NCBI RefSeq assembly: GCF_001417775.1
Contig: NZ_BBZJ01000015.1
Location: forward strand, 422,657 to 486,656
From: Streptomyces sp. TP-A0356
GTDB taxonomy: Bacteria; Actinomycetota; Actinomycetes; Streptomycetales; Streptomycetaceae
Length of the DNA: 64,000 bases
Direction of reading: 5' to 3'
Below, in pieces: positions 36,461-44,786 of the stretch. A model generated the notes under the pieces. The model was not told the origin of the DNA. It saw only the letters and a list, made by a program, of their open reading frames with translations, and ran no database searches. A program made the position numbers and the translations under genes. Position 1 is the first letter of the stretch. Every line of letters begins with the position of its first letter.

Positions 36461-36672
36461 CGGCCAACGGGGAATGCCGGCGGGCACCACCGGCCAACGG
36501 GGAACCCCGGCGGGCACGGCCGACAACTGCGGTGCCCCGGACGGCGACTGGTCACACAGGCGCGTACCGCCCGCGCGATCGCGTAGCCCGCGACGGCGCG
36601 CGCCGGAATGCACCGCCGCGCATGGCCGCCCCGCATGGCCGCCCCGCATGGCCGCCCCGCATGGCCGCCCCG
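36461..36672. repeat. Two tandem-repeat patches in a gene-free 509-bp gap
   Basis: At 36461-36520 a 30-bp unit (CGGCCAACGGGGAA...) occurs twice with four mismatches. At 36621-36672 a 13-bp unit, CATGGCCGCCCCG, occurs four times perfectly. The gap 36277-36785 between the ROK gene and the FDH operon otherwise shows no convincing ORF. Confidence 0.7.
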
Positions 36673-36785
36673 GCATGCCGCGCGACTCGGCGGGCGCTGT
36701 ATGCCCTGCCCTGGCGCGATCCCCCTCCATCGCGCCGGCCTCGGCGGGGCGCGAACCCCGGCAGCCCCTGGTCCGCGGGATCGGG

Positions 36786-38075
36786 TCAGCGCGGTGTGCG
36801 TTCCTCCAGGGCCGTCTGCCAGGCGGGCGGGCGGCCCTCGTGGGCCGGCTCCGCGCGTCGGCCGCCGCGGGCGAAGAAGTCGGCGAGCGGCAGGATCGCC
36901 GCGCCGACCGTCACGGCGTCCGGGCCCAGTCTGCCGAGGTCGATGGAGACCCGCTCGGCCGGATACCGCAGGGCGTACGACGTCGCGTGGCGCCGTACCG
37001 CGGGCAGGAACCGGGAGCCGAGCTGAAGGCCCGCCCAGCCGCCGATCAGGATCCGCTCGGGCTGGAAGAGATTGATCAGGTCGGACAGGCCCGCGCCCAG
37101 GTATTCGGCGGTCTCCTCCAGGACGGCCACCGCGACCGGGTCGGCCGCGCTGCCCTCGGGCGGGTAGGCCGCGGCCAGCAGGGCGGTCAGTGCGGTCTCC
37201 TCGTCGGCGTCCACCGGCGGCCGTCCGCCCTGCTCTCGCCAGCGGTCGAGGAGCGCTTCCGCGCCCGCGTACGCCTCCAGACAGCCGAGGGCTCCGCACC
37301 GGCACCGGCGCCCCCTGACCCGTACGGTCAGGTGGCCCCACTCCACGGCCCGGCCGCTGCCCACCTCCTCGGTGACGAGGCAGGCGCCGACACCGGAACC
37401 GAAGAGGACCACGACCGCGCTGTGGGCACCGCGTCCGGCGCCGAACCACATCTCGGCCTGACCGAGGGTCTTGGCTCCGTTGTCGATGAAGTAGGGGACG
37501 GACTCGGGGAGTTGGCACGTGGAACGGAGCAGGGACTCGAACGGCACGGCGTCCCAGCCGATGGTCTGGCCGTGCACGACGGCCCCCAGGTCGGAGGTGC
37601 GGGCGACGATGCCGGGTACGCCGATGCCGATGCCGAGGAGCCGTTCGGGGGCGATGCCCGCGGCGCCCAGGACCTCCGACACGCCGTCGCGGACATGGCC
37701 CACGACGCCCTCGACGTCGTACCGCTGGTGCTCCAACGGGCGATCGGTGCGGGCGAGTTCGGTGAGGGTCAGGTCGAACAGCTCGACCCGCACCCGGGTC
37801 TCGCCGACGTCGACGCCGATCATGTGGCCGCTGGCGGGCGCCACGCGCAGCAGGGTGCGCGGGCGGCCGCCGTCGGAGTCGACACTGCCGGCCTCCTCGA
37901 CCAGGCCGTCGGAGACCAGTTCGGCGACCACGTTGCTGATGGAGCCGGAGCTCAGACCGGTCGCCGGGCCGAGCTCGAATCGGCTCATGGGGCCGTCGAA
38001 GTACAGCCGCCGCAACACCTCGGCGCGATTGCCCCGGCGCAGATCGCGCACCGTGCGCCCGTTCCGCCCCGCCAT
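36786..38075 (-). CDS. ROK family transcriptional repressor
   Basis: 429 residues. A winged helix at 1-75 (VRDLRRGNRAEVLRRLYFDGPMSRFELGPATGLSSGSISNVVAELVSDGLV) precedes a ROK sugar-kinase-like fold: GVDVGETRVRVELFDL, LLGIGIGVPGIV, and the zinc-binding cysteines in RGRRCRCGALGCLEAYAGAEALL. Such NagC/XylR-type proteins repress sugar-uptake genes until a sugar binds. ATG 38075 has AAGGAG upstream. An AT-rich palindrome 70 bp upstream suggests autoregulation. No sugar transporter is adjacent. Confidence 0.9.
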   Translation of the reverse strand: MAGRNGRTVRDLRRGNRAEVLRRLYFDGPMSRFELGPATGLSSGSISNVVAELVSDGLVEEAGSVDSDGGRPRTLLRVAPASGHMIGVDVGETRVRVELFDLTLTELARTDRPLEHQRYDVEGVVGHVRDGVSEVLGAAGIAPERLLGIGIGVPGIVARTSDLGAVVHGQTIGWDAVPFESLLRSTCQLPESVPYFIDNGAKTLGQAEMWFGAGRGAHSAVVVLFGSGVGACLVTEEVGSGRAVEWGHLTVRVRGRRCRCGALGCLEAYAGAEALLDRWREQGGRPPVDADEETALTALLAAAYPPEGSAADPVAVAVLEETAEYLGAGLSDLINLFQPERILIGGWAGLQLGSRFLPAVRRHATSYALRYPAERVSIDLGRLGPDAVTVGAAILPLADFFARGGRRAEPAHEGRPPAWQTALEERTPR

Positions 38076-38144
38076 ATGGCTCCTTCCGCCCTGCCCGACC
38101 TGCACGATACCGCTGTGCCATCCCGGGCCCCCGATCCGCGCGCG

Positions 38145-38167
38145 CTTAAATCACACCCTAATTTAAG
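38145..38167. promoter_or_regulatory. AT-rich inverted repeat upstream of the ROK gene
   Basis: CTTAAAT (38145-38151) and ATTTAAG (38161-38167) are perfect 7-bp arms around 9 bases, in otherwise very GC-rich DNA. ROK repressors bind AT-rich palindromes of this kind, so this is a candidate autoregulatory operator. The following 38168-38537 holds no gene I can support. Confidence 0.55.
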
Positions 38168-38537
38168 ACCTGAGCAGGCGGTACGGCGGAAGGGCGCGTG
38201 GTGCGGTCGGCGAGGGGCTCGGCGATACCGTCGAGGGCGGCGTACGCGGCCCGGGGCGTGCGGGCCATCGCGTCCGCGCGGGCGGGGCAGCCGGGACGGA
38301 CGCGGCCGGGGTCGGCCAGGGTCGCCGTCGCAGGGCGGACGTCCCGCGGCATCCGGAGCGCGGTGTGCCCCCTTCCGGCCGCAGCCCCGCTCGCCGACGT
38401 GGGCCCACTGTGCCACGTACGGCCGACGACGGCATACCCCCCGCCGCCGCCCCCGCCGCCGCCCCCGGCCGTGCTTCACATGTCGGCGCGGCGGACGGCC
38501 GACGGTCACCCGCCGCCCGGCCCGCTCTCGGCCGACC

Positions 38538-38640
38538 GGCCGCGTCCACGTGTCCTCCGCTCACCCGGCCGCGTCCACGTGTCCTCGGCTCACTCGGCCG
38601 CGCCCACGTGTCCTCCGCTCACCCGGCCGCGTACACGTCC
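38538..38640. repeat. 29-bp tandem repeat crossing the CYP102 stop codon
   Basis: A 29-bp unit beginning GGCCGCGTCCACGTGTCC is repeated at 38538, 38567 and 38596, with a partial fourth copy from 38625. The stop codon of the P450 gene (38619-38621) lies inside the third copy, and the last few codons of the protein lie in the partial copy. Each unit contains CCACGTG or a close variant. Confidence 0.85.
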
Positions 38641-41600
38641 TCGACATACCGTCCCGATGCGATCAGCTCGTTCAGCCACCGCTCGGAGTCCCCGCCCGGT
38701 GTCCGCTCGCCGTGCAGCGCGCGGAAGGCCGCCCGGACGCCCGGCGCCATCCGGGATCCGTCGCCGCAGACGTACACGCGGGCCCCGGCGTCCAGCAGCC
38801 GCCACACCTCGTCGGCCTCGGCGGCGATGCGGTGCTGGACGAAGGTGACACCGCCGACGGGCGCGGCGCTGAACGCGGGGCGCAGCGAGACCGCGCCCGC
38901 GGCCTCTGCGGCGCGCAGTTCCTCCGCGTGCAGGAAGTCCGCGTCCGGTGCGTCGCAGCCGAAGTAGCAGACGGCCGGGGCGAGGCGGGCGCCCTCGGCC
39001 AGCGCCCGCACGCGGTCCGCGATGGCTCCGCGGAACGGGGCGAGGCCGGTGCCTGCCGCGATCATGATGACCGCGTCCGCATGGTCGACCCGGAAGGCCT
39101 CACGGCAGGGCTGGATCCGCGCCAGGACGGTGTCGCCGCGCTGGACGGCGGTGAGGTGGCCGGAGCCGGTACCGCGATAGGTGCCGTTGCCCGAGCGGGC
39201 CGGGGCCTGCAGGAGCGAGACCATGAGGTCGATGTGACCTGGGTCGGTCACGGACGACGAGGACACCGAGTAGTGGCGCGGGCGCAGAGGCGTGAGGACC
39301 TCGAGCAGCGCCGGCCAGTCCAGGGCGCCGCGCAGGGCCGGGTAGGCCTCGATCAGCTCGACGAGGGTGCGTGGGTCGTCGGTGAGGGCGGCGAGTTCAC
39401 GGCGCTCGGGCGGGCACGGGTTGGCGGCGGCGAGGGCGGCCAGCCGGCCGGCGGTCGGTCGTTCCTGCAGTTCGACGTGGTGGGTGAGGGGTTGACGTAC
39501 CGTCAGGGGGCGGTCGACGGCGAGTCCGTCGCGGCGCGGGCGTGCGGCGCGGATGTCCAGGACGGTGTCGAGGTCCACGCCGAGTGCGGTGGCGGCCCGC
39601 TCGACCAGGGCCTTGTCGTTGACGGGGAGCACGGTGACGTGGTCGCCGGTGCGGTAGGTCGTGCCGTCGGGCAGGGCCAGGCGCACGAACCGCTTGAGTC
39701 GCGGATGGCCGGGCGCGGTCAGGTCGTACGCCTCGGTGACGGTCATCGGGACCAGATCGTGGCGTTCGGCGAGCGCGTCCAGCGATCCGCCGGTGAGGGT
39801 CCGGACCTCGTACGACCGGGCGGGTTCCGCGGTGCCGCCGGTGGCGTCCGGGTCGCCGTACCGCTCCAGGAGGGCGGTGCGCAGCCGTGCGGTGAATGCC
39901 CGTACGGTGCCGCCGAGGTCGCCGGAGGCGTCGGCAGCCTCGCGCGCCAGGAGGCGGGTGCCGCCCAGCCGGTCGAGGCGCTCGTCGATGCGGGTCGGGA
40001 CGTGCTGGTAGGTGGCGGCCCAGTTGCGGTCGCCGATGCCGAGAACGGCGTAGGTGACGTCCGCCGCGCTCGACGAGTCCTCGGACAGCCAGGCGGCGAA
40101 GGCGGTGGCGTCGTCCGTCGGCTGCCCGTTGTAGGAGGCGGCGGTGATCACGACGACACGGTCGGTGGGTAGTCCGCCCGCGTACGCGTCGAGGGGCGCG
40201 ACCTCGGTCTCGCAGCCGACCATGGCGGCCTCGTCGGCGAGTTGCCCGGCGAAGTCGCGGCAGGTGCCGTAGTTGCTTCCGTGCAGGAAGAGCGCGCGGG
40301 TGCCGGGGCGTACGCGGGCGGGCAGGGTGGTGTCGTCCACCGCGGCGTCGGTACGGCCCTGGACAGCGCCTGGCAGGGGTGCGTGCTCCCGGTCCGCGGC
40401 CGTGCGCGGCGACAGCGTGAGGGTGAATCCGTCGGGCTTGAGGGTGAGCGTCTCCTTGACCGTGAGCCGGTAGTCGGCGTGGTCGTGGAGGCGGTAGCGG
40501 TGCACCAGCATCGCCAGCAGCATGGTCGCCTCGTGCAGGGCGAACTGCCGTCCGATGCAGGCGCGTTCACCGGTGCCGAACGGCTTGAAGGCGTGCGGCG
40601 AGCGAGCGGCCTCCGCCTCGGGCGTGAAGCGGGAGGGGTCGAACAGCTCGGGGTTGTCGCCCCACACCGGCTGCCGGTGCAGCATGGGGGCGAGGACGGT
40701 GACGGGCTGTCCGGCGCGCACGGGGAGGCGGCCGCCGAGCACGGTGTCCGTGCGGGCCCGCCGGCTGAACGCGGCGGCGGTCGGCCACAGCCGAAGCGCC
40801 TCGTTGAGCACCTGCCGGGTGTAGGTGAGCCGCCCGATCTCCTCGTACGTGGGTTCCGGGTCGGCGACGCCGCCCCACAGGGCGTCGGCTTCCCGCTGGA
40901 CGAGTTGCAGCACGGCGGGGTTCTTGGCCAGGTAGTACAGGGCGAAGGACATCGCGCCGGACGTGGTCTCGTGGCCGGCGATCAGGAAGGTGATCACCTG
41001 GTTGCGTATGTTGGCGGTGTCGAGGGTCGTACCGTCGGCGGGGTGCGGCGCGGTGAGCATGAGGCCGAGCAGGTCGTCCGTGCCGGTCTTCGCGTCGCCC
41101 GCCCGGCGTGCGGCGATCACGTCGTCCACGACCTGCGCCAGGTAGGCGGCGTCGTCGCGGAAGGCCGCGTCCGCCGCGGTGTGGTCGCTGCCCGGCACCC
41201 GGCTCAGCCGGGTCATGCTCCATTCCAGGCAGCGGACCATCGACTCGACGAAGGGGTGCGGCTCGTCCCGCTCGAAGGAGCCGAAGTCGTAGCCGAATCC
41301 CGCGAGCCCGATCGTGTCGAGGGTCATGCGCGTCATGTCGTCGGGGACGTTCACGGGCCGGCCGCCCCGGCTCGCCCGGTCCCAGGATTCGATCAGCCTG
41401 TGCGCGACGCGCAGCATCACGGGGTGGTACGTGCGCATGGAGCCCAGGGCGAAGGCGGGCATGAGGATGTCGTGGGCCTTGGCCCAGTTGGGTTCGTCGT
41501 TGTACGCGGTGAACAGGCCGTCGGCGGTGAACTCACGGACGTTCTCCAGCGCGGGGCCGATGGCCTTGGCGAAGCGCGTCTCGTCGGCGAGGTCGGTGAC

Positions 41601-41786
41601 CAGGTCCAGATCGCCCACGAACAGCGCGTCCCGCCCGTGCAGCCGGCGCACGAGCACCGGCCCGTGCCGACGCATGAGCTCCATGGCCTGCTGGATCGGG
41701 GTACTGCCGGGGCCGATGTCGGAGATGTCGATCACGGGGACGTCGTGCTCGGTACCGGTGGTCTGCGGGTGGGCGGTGGGGGCCAT
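38619..41786 (-). CDS. Self-sufficient cytochrome P450-reductase fusion, CYP102 family
   Basis: 1055 residues, colinear with P450 BM3. The P450 domain (about 1-465) has AGHETT at 270-275, ExxR at 329-332 and heme Cys410 in FGTGERACIGRQ. An FMN flavodoxin domain follows (about 497-640, LHGSNYGTCRDFAGQL). The FAD/NADPH domain (about 665-1055) has RPHYSVSSSS, AAGTGLAPFRG and VYVCGDGSRMAPGV. It should hydroxylate fatty acids near the omega end with NADPH. A 29-bp repeat tract overlaps its 3' end; a 36-bp minisatellite lies upstream. Ribosome site weak. Confidence 0.95.
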   Translation of the reverse strand: MAPTAHPQTTGTEHDVPVIDISDIGPGSTPIQQAMELMRRHGPVLVRRLHGRDALFVGDLDLVTDLADETRFAKAIGPALENVREFTADGLFTAYNDEPNWAKAHDILMPAFALGSMRTYHPVMLRVAHRLIESWDRASRGGRPVNVPDDMTRMTLDTIGLAGFGYDFGSFERDEPHPFVESMVRCLEWSMTRLSRVPGSDHTAADAAFRDDAAYLAQVVDDVIAARRAGDAKTGTDDLLGLMLTAPHPADGTTLDTANIRNQVITFLIAGHETTSGAMSFALYYLAKNPAVLQLVQREADALWGGVADPEPTYEEIGRLTYTRQVLNEALRLWPTAAAFSRRARTDTVLGGRLPVRAGQPVTVLAPMLHRQPVWGDNPELFDPSRFTPEAEAARSPHAFKPFGTGERACIGRQFALHEATMLLAMLVHRYRLHDHADYRLTVKETLTLKPDGFTLTLSPRTAADREHAPLPGAVQGRTDAAVDDTTLPARVRPGTRALFLHGSNYGTCRDFAGQLADEAAMVGCETEVAPLDAYAGGLPTDRVVVITAASYNGQPTDDATAFAAWLSEDSSSAADVTYAVLGIGDRNWAATYQHVPTRIDERLDRLGGTRLLAREAADASGDLGGTVRAFTARLRTALLERYGDPDATGGTAEPARSYEVRTLTGGSLDALAERHDLVPMTVTEAYDLTAPGHPRLKRFVRLALPDGTTYRTGDHVTVLPVNDKALVERAATALGVDLDTVLDIRAARPRRDGLAVDRPLTVRQPLTHHVELQERPTAGRLAALAAANPCPPERRELAALTDDPRTLVELIEAYPALRGALDWPALLEVLTPLRPRHYSVSSSSVTDPGHIDLMVSLLQAPARSGNGTYRGTGSGHLTAVQRGDTVLARIQPCREAFRVDHADAVIMIAAGTGLAPFRGAIADRVRALAEGARLAPAVCYFGCDAPDADFLHAEELRAAEAAGAVSLRPAFSAAPVGGVTFVQHRIAAEADEVWRLLDAGARVYVCGDGSRMAPGVRAAFRALHGERTPGGDSERWLNELIASGRYVEDVYAAG

Positions 41787-41830
41787 GGCGCGACAACTGC
41801 CTTTCGCGTACGGGAGTCCTGCTCCCAGCT

Positions 41831-41843
41831 TGGTCGTCGACCA
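41831..41843. promoter_or_regulatory. Palindrome upstream of the CYP102 gene
   Basis: TGGTCGTCGACCA is a 13-bp palindrome 45 bp before the CYP102 start. In Bacillus the CYP102 gene is controlled by a repressor binding a palindrome close to the promoter; this is a candidate analogue. Confidence 0.35.
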
Positions 41844-42005
41844 TGGGCGGACCAGGCCCCGGAACTACATGATTCTGCAGTCGAAACCCCGCCCCGGGAC
41901 TTGCCAAGCGGGCCGGGGTGCGCAAGCGCCGGGACGGCCGCGGCGCGAGGGGGCGCCGCGGCCGGGCGGTGTCGGGGCCGTCCCGTCGGGACAGGGGTGC
42001 GCCGG

Positions 42006-42581
42006 GGCCGTCCGGCCGGGACGGCGGGTGGTGGGGCCGTCGGCCCTCCGACCAAGACAGCGCGCGATGGAGCCACCGGCCCTCCGACCAAGACGGCCGG
42101 TGGTGAGGCCAACGGCCCTCCGACCGAGACGGCGGGCGATGGAGCCACCGGCCCTCCGGCCAAGACAGCGGGCGATGGAGCCACCGGCCCTCCGACCAAG
42201 ACAGCGGGCGGTGAGGCCATCGGCCCTCCGACCAAGACAGCGGGCGGTGGAGCCACCGGCCCTCCGACCAAGACGGCCGGTGGTGAGGCCACCGGCCCTC
42301 CGACCAAGACAGCGGGCGGTGGAGCCACCGGCCCTCCGACCAAGACGGCCGGTGGTGAGGCCACCGGCCCTCCGACCAAGACAGCGGGCGGTGGAGCCAC
42401 CGGCCCTCCGACCAAGACAGCGCGCGATGGAGCCACCGGCCCTCCGACCAAGACGGCCGGTGGTGAGGCCAACGGCCCTCCGACCAAGACAGCGCGCGAT
42501 GGAGCCACCGGCCCTCCGACCAAGACAGCGCGCGATGGAGCCACCGGCCCTCCGGCTGGGACGGCGGGTGGTGGGGCCGAC
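42006..42581. repeat. 36-bp minisatellite, about 16 copies
   Basis: A 36-bp unit containing GGCCCTCCGACCAAGACAGC recurs with exact period from 42042 to 42581 (15 copies), plus a diverged copy at 42006. Copies fall into two alternating subtypes (GGTGAGGCC and GATGGAGCC or GGTGGAGCC), giving a partial 72-bp period. Because 36 is a multiple of three and no stops occur in the unit, several frames on both strands stay open. None has a convincing start, so I treat it as intergenic. It fills most of 41787-42652. Confidence 0.9.
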
Positions 42582-42652
42582 CGGTCGATCTCCTTGGCTG
42601 TCGAGCGGGTCGTGGAACCGGGCCCCGTCGCGCCCGCCTAGTATCCGGGGCC

Positions 42653-42931
42653 GTGGCGACAACCTTTGAAGAACTCGTGGAGATGCAGCGTGCGGCCAAC
42701 GAGGCACAGGCGAAGACCGCCGAGCTGCGCGAGAGATACGGCCCGCCCACCGCCACGCCCTGGAACAAGCAGCAGACCGAGACGTACGAGACCGCGTGGC
42801 GCGCCTGGCGGGACCTCGACCGCGACCTTCAGGCCGAGTTCGCCGAGTACGCGAAGGCGCACGGACGAGCGCGCAGCGACGTCGAGGCGGAGGTGCAGGC
42901 ACAGGCGCGGGAACCGGCGGAGGGCGCCTGA
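42653..42931 (+). CDS. Small helical hypothetical protein
   Basis: 92 residues, charged and helical (VEMQRAANEAQAKTAELRERYG, TYETAWRAWRDLDRDLQAEFAEYAKAHG...), with coiled-coil character and no signal or TM segment. A TAGTAT hexamer at 42639-42644 ends eight bases before the GTG and there is no ribosome site, so the message is likely leaderless. The codon usage is typical of the genome. No family recognised. Confidence 0.75.
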   Translation: MATTFEELVEMQRAANEAQAKTAELRERYGPPTATPWNKQQTETYETAWRAWRDLDRDLQAEFAEYAKAHGRARSDVEAEVQAQAREPAEGA

Positions 42932-43036
42932 CCGGCCGGCCGGGACGGCACGCGGTGGCGGCCACCTGCTCACCTCGGCAGACGGCCACTGACCTGGACG
43001 TCTATCGTTGATCGCGCCGGTGTGGAAAGGGGCGCG

Positions 43037-43675
43037 ATGGAGTCGGTGCGGGCGTCCGGAGTCATATGGCGCAATCGGGCCCTGACGCTCTTCGACCGGA
43101 TCCCGATGCCGGTCGCGGTGTGCGATGTGTATGGGGCGATCGTGCTGGCCAATCCGGCGATGGCGGCCGAGTGGGGTACGACGCCGGGAAGTCTGCGGGG
43201 GCAGAACGTACTGGACCGGTTCCGGCCGCAGGAGCCGAACCAGATCGAGCGCATCGCCCACGCGCTGCGGCTGCGGCACCGCTCGCGCTATCCGGTGTCC
43301 GTGCGCTGGGACGCCGCCGACGGGGTGTGCCGCCATGGCGAGCTGACCGCGGACCCGGTGAGCGACTCGGTCGAGGCCACGCCGGCCCTGCTGGTTGTGG
43401 TGCGCGTACTCGGCGACTGCCCCGTGCCGGACGACTCGGCCGCCGCCCCGCCGGCCGGCCCCGCCGAGGCCCGCATCCTTGCCCTGCTGGCCGGGGGTGC
43501 GACCACGGCCCGCGTCGCACGGGAGACCGGCCTCACCGTCGACGGCGTCACCTATCATCTGCGGCGCCTGTCCGCGCGATGGGGCGCGGCGAACCGCACC
43601 GAACTGGTCGCCCGCGCCTACGCGCTGGGAGTGCTCACTCCTGGGGTCTGGCCGCCGGAGGTGGCCGACTACTGA
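43037..43675 (+). CDS. PAS domain-containing LuxR-type regulator
   Basis: 212 residues. A PAS domain covers about 12-120 (FDRIPMPVAVCDVYGAIVLANPAMAAEWG...SLRGQNVLDRFRP). A GerE/LuxR-type helix-turn-helix is at about 150-205 (AEARILALLAGGATTARVARETGLTVDGVTYHLRRLSARWGAANRTELVARAYALGVL). The PAS is probably the sensor. The ATG has GGAAAGGGG four bases upstream; an in-frame ATG exists five codons earlier. A TATCGT 30 bp upstream may be its -10. Confidence 0.88.
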   Translation: MESVRASGVIWRNRALTLFDRIPMPVAVCDVYGAIVLANPAMAAEWGTTPGSLRGQNVLDRFRPQEPNQIERIAHALRLRHRSRYPVSVRWDAADGVCRHGELTADPVSDSVEATPALLVVVRVLGDCPVPDDSAAAPPAGPAEARILALLAGGATTARVARETGLTVDGVTYHLRRLSARWGAANRTELVARAYALGVLTPGVWPPEVADY

Positions 43676-44075
43676 CCGGTGGCGCCGGTCAGCCGCGCCG
43701 GCCGCTGCGGGCGGGTACCGGCCCCGGCGCCCGAGTGCTCCACAGTCCCCGCGCCCTCGGGAGCCCGCGCCCAACTCGACGTATCGCGGGCCGCGGTGGT
43801 CCGCGTGGCGTCCCAACTCGGCGATGCAGAGGCGGTGTCCGGGGTGCCGCTCAAGACGGCACGGCAGCCGGCGAACGGCAGTCGAGTATGAGCCGCAGCT
43901 CGCGGCTCACCCGGGGTCCCGAGGAGCGGACCGCGACATGACACAGGGCACGCTGGGCCGCCGTACGCGCTCCCCCGTCGCGTTCGAAATCCATTGGCCC
44001 CTCCCCCATGGAGCTGGATAGCTTAGCAATGAGCCTAGTACTCCTAGGTTTCCTTTCGATCCAGAAGGACTCGCC
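43676..44075. other. 400-bp intergenic region with possible gene remnant
   Basis: A plus-strand frame (43679-43891) contains ARAQLDVSRAAVVRVASQLGDAEAVSGVPLKTARQ, which looks like a fragment of a helical protein but has no credible start. Close to the next gene, CCTAG-TACTC-CTAGG (44034-44048) is a palindrome 28 bp before the FBP start, in an AT-richer promoter-like patch. Confidence 0.35.
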
Positions 44076-44570
44076 ATGAGACCACTCACCGAGCAGGACA
44101 TTCGCAACTCGTTCATCAACTGCTCGAAGGGGGAGGCGAAGCGGCTGGCGATACCCCGTGACCTGGGCGAACGACCCTGGGACGATCTGGACTTCCTGGG
44201 CTGGCGGGATCCGGGGGCACCCGATCGCAGCTATCTGGTCGCCGAACGTGCCGACCGGCTCGTCGGCGTCGCGCTGCGCTTTCCGTCCTCGCAGCGCGGC
44301 TTCCTGCACCGGAGCATGTGCACGCTCTGTCTGACCACCCACCCCGGCAGCGGTGTCTCCCTGATGACCGCCCGCAAGGCGGGCGCGGCCGGGCGCGAGG
44401 GCAACTCGGTCGGCGTCTACATGTGCACCGACCTCGCGTGCTCCTTGTACGTACGCGGCAAGAAGGTGCCCGAGGCCGGGGGCCGCTTCCACGAGAGCCT
44501 CACCCTGGACGAGCAGATCACCCGGACGGTGGGCAATCTGTCCGCCTTCCTGGACAAGCTGGAGGGCTGA
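44076..44570 (+). CDS. FBP domain (EF-G-binding, treble-clef zinc finger) protein
   Basis: 164 residues. It matches the FBP/FusB C-terminal treble-clef family: FINCSKGEAKRLAIP near the start, zinc cysteines C-x2-C in MCTLCLTTHPGSGVSLMTARKAG, and C-x4-C in MCTDLACSLYVRG. FusB-type proteins bind elongation factor G and rescue fusidic-acid-stalled ribosomes; actinomycete homologues are widespread and their role is less certain. A CCTAG/CTAGG palindrome precedes it. Start ATG 44076 follows AGAAGGA. Confidence 0.88.
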   Translation: MRPLTEQDIRNSFINCSKGEAKRLAIPRDLGERPWDDLDFLGWRDPGAPDRSYLVAERADRLVGVALRFPSSQRGFLHRSMCTLCLTTHPGSGVSLMTARKAGAAGREGNSVGVYMCTDLACSLYVRGKKVPEAGGRFHESLTLDEQITRTVGNLSAFLDKLEG

Positions 44571-44786
44571 CGGCCGCCCTCCGGTGGCCGGACCGCCGTC
44601 CGGCTCGACGGTTCACGGAGGGCGGGCGCCCCGGTCGAGGGCGCCCCGACCGGAACGTTCGGGGCGGGCGCGGGCACGGGCGCGTACCCCCTGTCGGGTG
44701 CCGAGGGTGGCCGGGGCCCCTGCCACGCGGTTCCCATCTCTCTCGTGCACGTTCGTTGCCGGTGTGGAAGGGGAAGAGCCCTAGGG

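Noticed and set aside
36197..36730. 177-codon minus frame with repeated PRWPVV segments in the gap before the FDH operon
   Set aside because: The repeats come from the tandem DNA units; it overlaps the start of the small acidic gene in another frame and has no start signal.
38158..38352. 64-codon minus-strand ORF upstream of the ROK gene
   Set aside because: No ribosome site, composition mostly Ala/Pro/Arg, and it overlaps the AT-rich operator; not supported as a gene.
38538..38640. CRISPR-like array
   Set aside because: The 29-bp units are directly adjacent with no unique spacers; no cas genes are in the window.
42006..42581. CRISPR-like array of regularly spaced repeats
   Set aside because: The whole 36-bp unit is conserved; there are no variable spacers.
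40242..42641. Long plus-strand open frame of about 800 codons opposite the CYP102 gene and through the 36-bp array
   Set aside because: It is the antisense shadow of a clear P450-reductase gene, and the array stays open only because its unit is 36 bp without stops. No ribosome site or domain supports it.
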